A stretch of DNA of 64,000 nt from Nitrosospira multiformis (GTDB lineage Bacteria; Pseudomonadota; Gammaproteobacteria; Burkholderiales; Nitrosomonadaceae): positions 62,001 to 126,000 of the forward strand of contig NZ_FOHI01000005.1 of the NCBI RefSeq assembly GCF_900111585.1, written 5' to 3'. This document shows, piece after piece, positions 59,379-64,000 of the stretch (position 1 is the stretch's first letter; every line of letters begins with the position of its first letter). The translations under genes were made by a program, and so were the position numbers. The notes beneath the pieces were generated by a model, which was given only the letters and a program-made list of their open reading frames with translations, did no database searches and was not told the DNA's origin.

Positions 59379-61061
59379 TCACGCATTGCGGAAGCGCGAA
59401 TACCTGAGCAGGAAGATAGCCAGTAGTGGCAGTACGAGGCCAATTACGGTCACTGAAACCAGCAGCGGACCAAGTTCGCTGTAATCCGCAGGAACAGTAA
59501 CCTTCCCGGTATCGGGGTCCGTCACTTCGCGCGTTACCATGAAAATCTGGTTCATGTACTTTGTTCCAAGCTGCGACGCGGACAGGGCAAGGTTGGTGAA
59601 CGAAGCCATCACCGCGAAGAAGGTAGCCTTGAGCGCCTCCGGCGCGGAGTTGGCAATCCACGCCAGCATCGGGATCATTGCAATCTGACCCAGGGGGGAT
59701 TCCAGCGCCGTATCGATCACCGCGATAAAGCGCGCATCCACCACGCCGTTCGTCAAGGACGCCGTCCATTCGTGCAAACCGTAATACATCCCGATTATGG
59801 GCAGGGACAAGAAGGTACCGACGATGGTAAGCCAGCCGATAATATAGGCAATCGAACGTTCAGCCATGAATCGCCGAAAGATGAACATTCCCGCCAGAGT
59901 CAAGGTCGCGCCGATCAGGGATAGTGTCGCCAGAAACTGCTGATCAAAACCAAGGTGATCGATCATCCACCAGGTTGAACCAGCCCCCGGCCCGGGTATG
60001 GCGCGGAACACGAATATCAGGATTGCCGTGCCCACCAGCACATTGCGTGCCTCGGGCTCCAGTTCGCCCGTCAGCCGCCACATCAGGAATAAGACGATGG
60101 CCATGGAAACCAGGAAGATGATTTCCTCTCCCCCGGGTATCTGGCTCAGGCCTACACTCAGGGAGACTGCCGTGAAAGCCAATCCGCCGCCAAGTATCCA
60201 CCAGTTCACCGGAGGAGGATCGGGGTTAACCCCAAGCAGCGCTTCGGATTCCATCCGGCTATGTCCCTGCGCCACAAGACGCTTAATATCTCGCCGCCTC
60301 AACCATGAGGCGAACAGAACACCGGTAACGGAAACCAGCGGGATGATCAGGGCAAGCTCATAGACGAACAGGTACGCCGCAGCCTTGCCCGCCTCGGGTA
60401 ACTCACCCACGCCTTGCAACACATAAACATTCACCACCGAGACCAGAATCCCCCCGCTGATGATCGCGACCCGGCCCAGCGTCTGCATCGTGACATGCAT
60501 GGATTTGCGGCTTTCGAGCGTTAACGGGTTTCCGTCCTTGTCGACTCGGGGCACGGCTTCAACCGTCATCGCATCCGCCACCACATCTTGAAGGACGTAG
60601 CCAATGGGCGCGAGCAATGCGGCGGTAACGTACCACGCTTCCACGGTAGCAATAGCGCGCATCTCCTCTAGGTGTCCAAGCAACCCGATCATGATGAGCA
60701 GGCTCAACGTGATCAAGCCGGCACCCAGATACACCAACAGGCTCTTCCACCGCCACATGAGGTCGACGAGGTGCCCGAGCGGCATCTTCAACGCCCATGG
60801 CAACATCATCCAGAACCCGAGCGCCGCAAGAAATTCGGCCGAAAGCCCTAACCGCTCCTTGACGTAAAATGTGCCGACAATGCCCGTCAGTCCGGAAATG
60901 CCAGCGGCTACGTACACCATGAGCGGAGGCAGATAGGACAACCGCATTTCACGGCCCAGCGCGAAAATATTCTCGTCCAGCCAGCCGCCGACAGTAGTGA
61001 GGAAACCCATGGCTGGCCGCACGGTTGTGGCCACCGCGCTTTTATCGGGAGATTGATTCAT
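59379..61061 (-). CDS. Folate-biopterin transporter (BT1)-type MFS protein
   Basis: 560 residues with about 12 to 14 hydrophobic helices. The N-terminal ALKMPLGHLVDLMWRWKSLL, PIGYVLQDVVADAMTVEAVP and the late LEALKATFFAVMASFTNLAL-like (PEALKATFFAVMASFTNLAL) segments match the BT1 family of the MFS, known from parasites, plants and cyanobacteria for folate or pterin transport. In betaproteobacteria the substrate is not established. A charged loop (about 280-300, LRRRDIKRLVAQGHSRMESE) splits the two halves. It is followed by the small membrane protein on the same strand. Confidence 0.82.
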   Translation of the reverse strand: MNQSPDKSAVATTVRPAMGFLTTVGGWLDENIFALGREMRLSYLPPLMVYVAAGISGLTGIVGTFYVKERLGLSAEFLAALGFWMMLPWALKMPLGHLVDLMWRWKSLLVYLGAGLITLSLLIMIGLLGHLEEMRAIATVEAWYVTAALLAPIGYVLQDVVADAMTVEAVPRVDKDGNPLTLESRKSMHVTMQTLGRVAIISGGILVSVVNVYVLQGVGELPEAGKAAAYLFVYELALIIPLVSVTGVLFASWLRRRDIKRLVAQGHSRMESEALLGVNPDPPPVNWWILGGGLAFTAVSLSVGLSQIPGGEEIIFLVSMAIVLFLMWRLTGELEPEARNVLVGTAILIFVFRAIPGPGAGSTWWMIDHLGFDQQFLATLSLIGATLTLAGMFIFRRFMAERSIAYIIGWLTIVGTFLSLPIIGMYYGLHEWTASLTNGVVDARFIAVIDTALESPLGQIAMIPMLAWIANSAPEALKATFFAVMASFTNLALSASQLGTKYMNQIFMVTREVTDPDTGKVTVPADYSELGPLLVSVTVIGLVLPLLAIFLLRYSRFRNA

Positions 61062-61180
61062 TGCTGCGGAAGGAAAGAAAGATTAGTATCTGGCACGGAA
61101 ACGTTTTCGATTTTTCTGACTTCAAGGATGAAGCGCGGCACGACAGTTAATATTGCATGTTACGCTGGCCGGCTCTGCGG

Positions 61181-62236
61181 TTATTGCTCTACGGCTGAGA
61201 CAACCTGTTCCCGGACTCGGTTCCAGTAACTGGTTGCAACAAAGCCGTTGGCGCAGGTCAGGGTTGTCAATGTCATTATCCGGTATACCTCGCTTCGAGG
61301 TGCTTTGACATTGACGGCGGGATCGAACAGATCAGGCGCGACTGCGACACGTTTCAGGGTTTCCCCCGCCAGCAGGATAGGCCAGATGCAGGCCAGCCGT
61401 TGACGAATTTCCGAGACAGGAATCGCCATGGTATAAATCCAGCCCTGATCCAGGTGCTCGATGGCCATCCAGATGAGGCGGTCGAGAACCGGTTTGAATT
61501 TTGGCAGGTTGCTGTCATTCAACAGGTCCGCAGGCTTCAGGCCTACCTCATCGAGAAGTGATTCGGGAATATAACAGCGGCCATTGTGCAGGTCCCGGCC
61601 GATATCCTTCAGAATGTTGGTGAGTTGCAGCCCTTTCCCGAACCTTACCCCGATGGCTGCCATCTCCTCCACATCCCATCGTCCCATCGTCGGCCGATGA
61701 GCACAAATCATCCTGGTCCAGAAATCCCCGACACAACCTGCGACATAGTAAGTGTACCGGTCCAGGTCGTCCAGGGTGGATAGCGCCGCTAAATGGTCAC
61801 TTGATTGATCGGGGAAGCGGTTCAAGTCCATTTCCATCCCTTCGGTGAGCACCTTTATAACCCACTGGATGCGCTTCCGGTCATCGGGCGAACACTCCTC
61901 GTACAGCCTGAAACAATCCTCCAGCCGCTGCAGAAGAACGCTTTCTCCCGAGTCTTTCTGATGAGGGACCAGCGCGCTCTGAATCTCCTGAACCGCTTTC
62001 CAGTCGACTCCTGGCGTCATGAATTGCTCACGGAACTGGTTCAGGTATTTCAGACGCTCTGCCCGGTCGATCAGATCCGTATCTGCAATGGTATCGGCGG
62101 CACGCGCAAACAGATACGCCAGGCCCATCTGGTCGCGCACTCCGATAGGCAGCGCATTGAGCGTGAGATAAAACGAACGGGAAACCTGCTTGAGAATGTC
62201 GTGCAGCAGCTCGTGTTTGGTGGAGGGGGCAGTCAA
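61181..62236 (-). CDS. Squalene synthase (farnesyl-diphosphate farnesyltransferase type)
   Basis: 351 residues. The isoprenyl synthase fold carries both aspartate-rich motifs: DTIAD (48-52, in ARAADTIADTDLIDRAERLK) and DIGRD (211-215, in LQLTNILKDIGRDLHNGRCY). YTYYVAGCVGDFWTRM sits before the second motif. The single long enzyme resembles the eukaryote-like squalene synthase rather than the split HpnC/HpnD pair. Product squalene would lead to hopanoids, but no hopene cyclase is in the window. A C-terminal helix (TTLTCANGFVATSYW) may touch the membrane. Confidence 0.87.
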   Translation of the reverse strand: MTAPSTKHELLHDILKQVSRSFYLTLNALPIGVRDQMGLAYLFARAADTIADTDLIDRAERLKYLNQFREQFMTPGVDWKAVQEIQSALVPHQKDSGESVLLQRLEDCFRLYEECSPDDRKRIQWVIKVLTEGMEMDLNRFPDQSSDHLAALSTLDDLDRYTYYVAGCVGDFWTRMICAHRPTMGRWDVEEMAAIGVRFGKGLQLTNILKDIGRDLHNGRCYIPESLLDEVGLKPADLLNDSNLPKFKPVLDRLIWMAIEHLDQGWIYTMAIPVSEIRQRLACIWPILLAGETLKRVAVAPDLFDPAVNVKAPRSEVYRIMTLTTLTCANGFVATSYWNRVREQVVSAVEQ

Positions 62237-62402
62237 GGATGGAAATTCCGGAACCGTTAACGCAAAGAGCAGAACATTACCTGCTCTCCTACTGGAGGGT
62301 CAAGATGACGTGTTAAGGTAAGAGTTCTCCTTCATAGACCAAATAGAAGGGAATATCGCAGGAGTATGGTAGATTATTGAGAACCGTTGACACACTTTTA
62401 GC

Positions 62403-62741
62403 ATGTCCAAAAGCAGAAGCAGGCGCCTCAGAAAAAAACTCCATCTGGATGAATTCCAGGAATTCGGCTTCGAGATTTCATTTTCATTGCCTGAAAATCT
62501 TGATAGCGAGAAACTGGACGATTTTTTTGATCAATTTATCACGGAGGCCATTGAGAACAACGGTTTGGTGTTTGGGGGTGGTATCGGGGGAAATAGCGGA
62601 GGTTTTGTAACATTAGGCAAACGAGGAAGCGCTACTGAAGAGCATAGAGACCGGGTAAAAAGCTGGTTAGTTGCGCATCCTATGGTAGCTGATGTCCAGA
62701 TCGGAGAGCTTGTTGATGCATGGCATGGGTATGATGAGTAA
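62403..62741 (+). CDS. yggL: YggL family 50S-associated protein (DUF469)
   Basis: 112 residues, the family length. KSRSRRLRKKLHLDEFQEFGF at the N-terminus (basic, split: KSRSRRLRKK LHLDEFQEFGF), GLVFGGGIGGNSGGFVTLGK in the middle, and VAHPMVADVQIGELVDAWHG at the end are all typical. YggL proteins associate with the large ribosomal subunit. Single gene, divergent from the squalene synthase. Confidence 0.93.
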   Translation: MSKSRSRRLRKKLHLDEFQEFGFEISFSLPENLDSEKLDDFFDQFITEAIENNGLVFGGGIGGNSGGFVTLGKRGSATEEHRDRVKSWLVAHPMVADVQIGELVDAWHGYDE

Positions 62742-62833
62742 AAAGGCTCGAGCGAAGCGGAATCCGACAAGAAGCAGGCAGAATCATTAGCTGGACTGCT
62801 CTTCGACAATTTTGTTCTGAGCACTGTCCGTCT

Positions 62834-62857
62834 CTTCGACAGGCTCAGGCGAACGGG
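62834..62857. repeat. Short dispersed repeat, second copy
   Basis: CTTCGACAGGCTCAGGCGAA followed by CGGG, the inverse orientation of the copy at 58858-58880. It lies between convergent yggL and the PEP-CTERM gene. Confidence 0.6.
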
Positions 62858-62872
62858 CTACCGAGCGAAAAT

Positions 62873-62918
62873 CGAATTAAAAATTTGCCGGTAGTGCATG
62901 CGCCTATCCGGCAAATTT
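62873..62918 (-). terminator. Rho-independent terminator of the PEP-CTERM dehydrogenase-like gene
   Basis: On the minus strand AAATTTGCCGG, a 16-base loop, then CCGGCAAATTT, followed by TTTAATTCGATTTT. The 11-bp stem begins at the stop codon of the gene. The T-rich tail fits an intrinsic terminator on this strand. Confidence 0.75.
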
Positions 62919-64000
62919 ACGTGAACGCGCCTCCCGCAGCTTTCCCCCTTCGCCTCGCCCATACTCCAATCAAACCCATTCCCGCCAGCATCATCGCGTA
63001 GCTTGCAGGCTCGGGTATAAGGGTGATTCTCCCGACCTGCCCATTGAGGCTTACCAGATAAAGGTTGCCGGAAGCATCCTCGCCGAATGAGGTGATATTC
63101 CCCGAAATGCCGGTTGGGGAGAGCAGTTCGGCAGTGCGGTCGGTGAGGTCGGTAATGCCTGAGCCGGTAAAGCGGAAGGACATTACTTTATCGTTCACGA
63201 AGTCCGCAAAGAAGTAGGTGCCTTCCAGGCCGGGGATTTCTGAGCCGCGGTAGACATAGCCCCCAATGACTGAACCGCCATCCGCGGTATGGTTATATTC
63301 AAAGATGGGCGGGGTATGGTTGGGAATCTGTGGATCGTTGGGAAAATTCACCAGCGTTCCCTCGAATCTGCGCCACCCATAGTTCGCTCCGGCAGCGCCG
63401 ATATCGATTTCCTCGCGTGCGTTCTGCCCGACGTCACCGATGTAGAAAGTACCGTTTTCCCGGTCGAAACTGTTGCGAAACGGGTTGCGCAATCCATACG
63501 CATATATCTCCGGATTGCCGCCTGTGATATTTCCATCCGGTATTGCATAGCCATACTGCGTGGGGTCATTGGGCAGGCGATCAGATGAAACATCGACCCG
63601 CAAAATTTTACCGAGATTGCTGGACAGGTTTTGTGCGCGATTACCAGGATCGTCCCGGAGGCCGCCGTCTCCTGTGGCTATGTAAAGATTCCCCCGCTCG
63701 CCGGGCCTGAAGCCGAGCCATCCGGCCTTGTGATTGTTGAACTCAGGTTGCTGCACAGTGAGCACTGTTTGCCGGCTGGTGATATCTGCCACGTTCGGCT
63801 GCGTCGCACTTACCTGATACGTCGCAACCACGGTATTGAGCGAGGTCTTGTCGATGTAATCGACATAAAATCGACGGTTGCTGGCAAAGTTGGGATCGAA
63901 TGCCATGCCCAGCAGGCCGCGTTCCCCCTCGGTATTGACCGAGCCTGACAGATCGAGAAATGGTGTTGGCCGCACACTCCCATTCTGGAGGATTTTGATC
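62917..64000 (-). CDS. PEP-CTERM protein with a glucose/sorbosone-dehydrogenase-like domain, 5' part missing
   Basis: The frame stays open through the right edge (the last bases read IKILQNGS before VRPTPFLDLSG), so the N-terminus is outside the window; 361 residues are seen. It is a soluble-quinoprotein-type beta-propeller: GERGLLGMAFDPNFASNRRF, GNLYIATGDGGLRDDPGNRA, NLGKILRVDVSSD, EIYAYGLRNPFRNSFDR, YIGDVGQNAREEID and FFADFVNDKVMSF. Such domains use PQQ to oxidise sugars. The end IPEPASYAMMLAGMGLIG and a basic tail are an exosortase sorting signal. So it should sit on the cell surface. Enzyme activity is inferred from the fold only. Confidence 0.92.
   Translation of the reverse strand, partial: IKILQNGSVRPTPFLDLSGSVNTEGERGLLGMAFDPNFASNRRFYVDYIDKTSLNTVVATYQVSATQPNVADITSRQTVLTVQQPEFNNHKAGWLGFRPGERGNLYIATGDGGLRDDPGNRAQNLSSNLGKILRVDVSSDRLPNDPTQYGYAIPDGNITGGNPEIYAYGLRNPFRNSFDRENGTFYIGDVGQNAREEIDIGAAGANYGWRRFEGTLVNFPNDPQIPNHTPPIFEYNHTADGGSVIGGYVYRGSEIPGLEGTYFFADFVNDKVMSFRFTGSGITDLTDRTAELLSPTGISGNITSFGEDASGNLYLVSLNGQVGRITLIPEPASYAMMLAGMGLIGVWARRRGKAAGGAFT

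Overview
The window reads as chromosome of a betaproteobacterial ammonia oxidizer, most likely Nitrosospira or a close relative. The reasons are a stand-alone ammonia monooxygenase subunit C gene (46501-47310, minus), two adjacent cytochrome P460-family genes (28126-29338), PEP-CTERM proteins ending in the Nitrosospira-like motif PEPETYAMMLAGLGLLG, and a farnesyl-diphosphate-type squalene synthase. These calls come from reading the sequence without database searches, so the genus is an inference.

Layout. 1-2070: a phosphate module on the minus strand (pstS running off the left edge, and an OprO/OprP-type porin with a Pho-box-like site upstream). 2195-6630: a decayed acetyltransferase, an MFS transporter, and PolX DNA polymerase with a phosphoribosyltransferase. 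6878-12119: a plus-strand run of RNA-repair, stress and NAD-salvage genes (archease, RtcB, universal stress protein, a ribosome-hibernation/cold-shock fusion, nicotinamidase, nicotinate phosphoribosyltransferase). 12187-14864: a tightly coupled minus-strand trio of C39-like peptidase, GCS2-type amidoligase and N-formylglutamate amidohydrolase. 15328-20705: a SEC-C/TPR/methyltransferase protein, a phosphotransferase-P-loop kinase fusion and a DHH phosphoesterase. 20874-28095: dienelactone hydrolase, a monooxygenase-like protein facing a GlxA-type regulator, a RES/Xre toxin-antitoxin pair, a Tat-exported tyrosinase with a secreted partner, and a gene-poor decay zone with a ParD remnant. 28126-35574: the P460 pair with an OxyR-like regulator, tRNA-Ser(GGA), apt, a lytic transglycosylase-like protein, an alginate-export-type porin, rnk and an O-methyltransferase.

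35765-44706 is the most informative unit. A textbook guanidine-I (ykkC) riboswitch precedes an APC permease, two DUF1989 proteins, a 1212-residue biotin carboxylase of the urea-carboxylase family and an allophanate hydrolase. This is the carboxylation route of guanidine breakdown: guanidine to carboxyguanidine, then allophanate, then ammonia and CO2, giving three ammonia per guanidine. In an ammonia oxidizer this would supply energy substrate as well as nitrogen, and amoC lies about 2 kb downstream.

44641-47784 looks rearranged: a truncated secreted-protein gene antisense to the end of the allophanate hydrolase, a CHASE-like fragment, a PEP-CTERM protein, amoC, and an array of degenerate 26-bp tandem repeats directly upstream of amoC. 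47785-64000 holds an uncharacterised membrane protein, a GST-like protein facing an HxlR regulator, an FtsX-family permease, dinB, a MacAB-like exporter split into adaptor, ATPase and two permeases with a nuclease gene inserted, a BT1-type transporter, squalene synthase, yggL and a PEP-CTERM sugar-dehydrogenase-like protein running off the right edge. I saw no insertion sequence, CRISPR array or rRNA.
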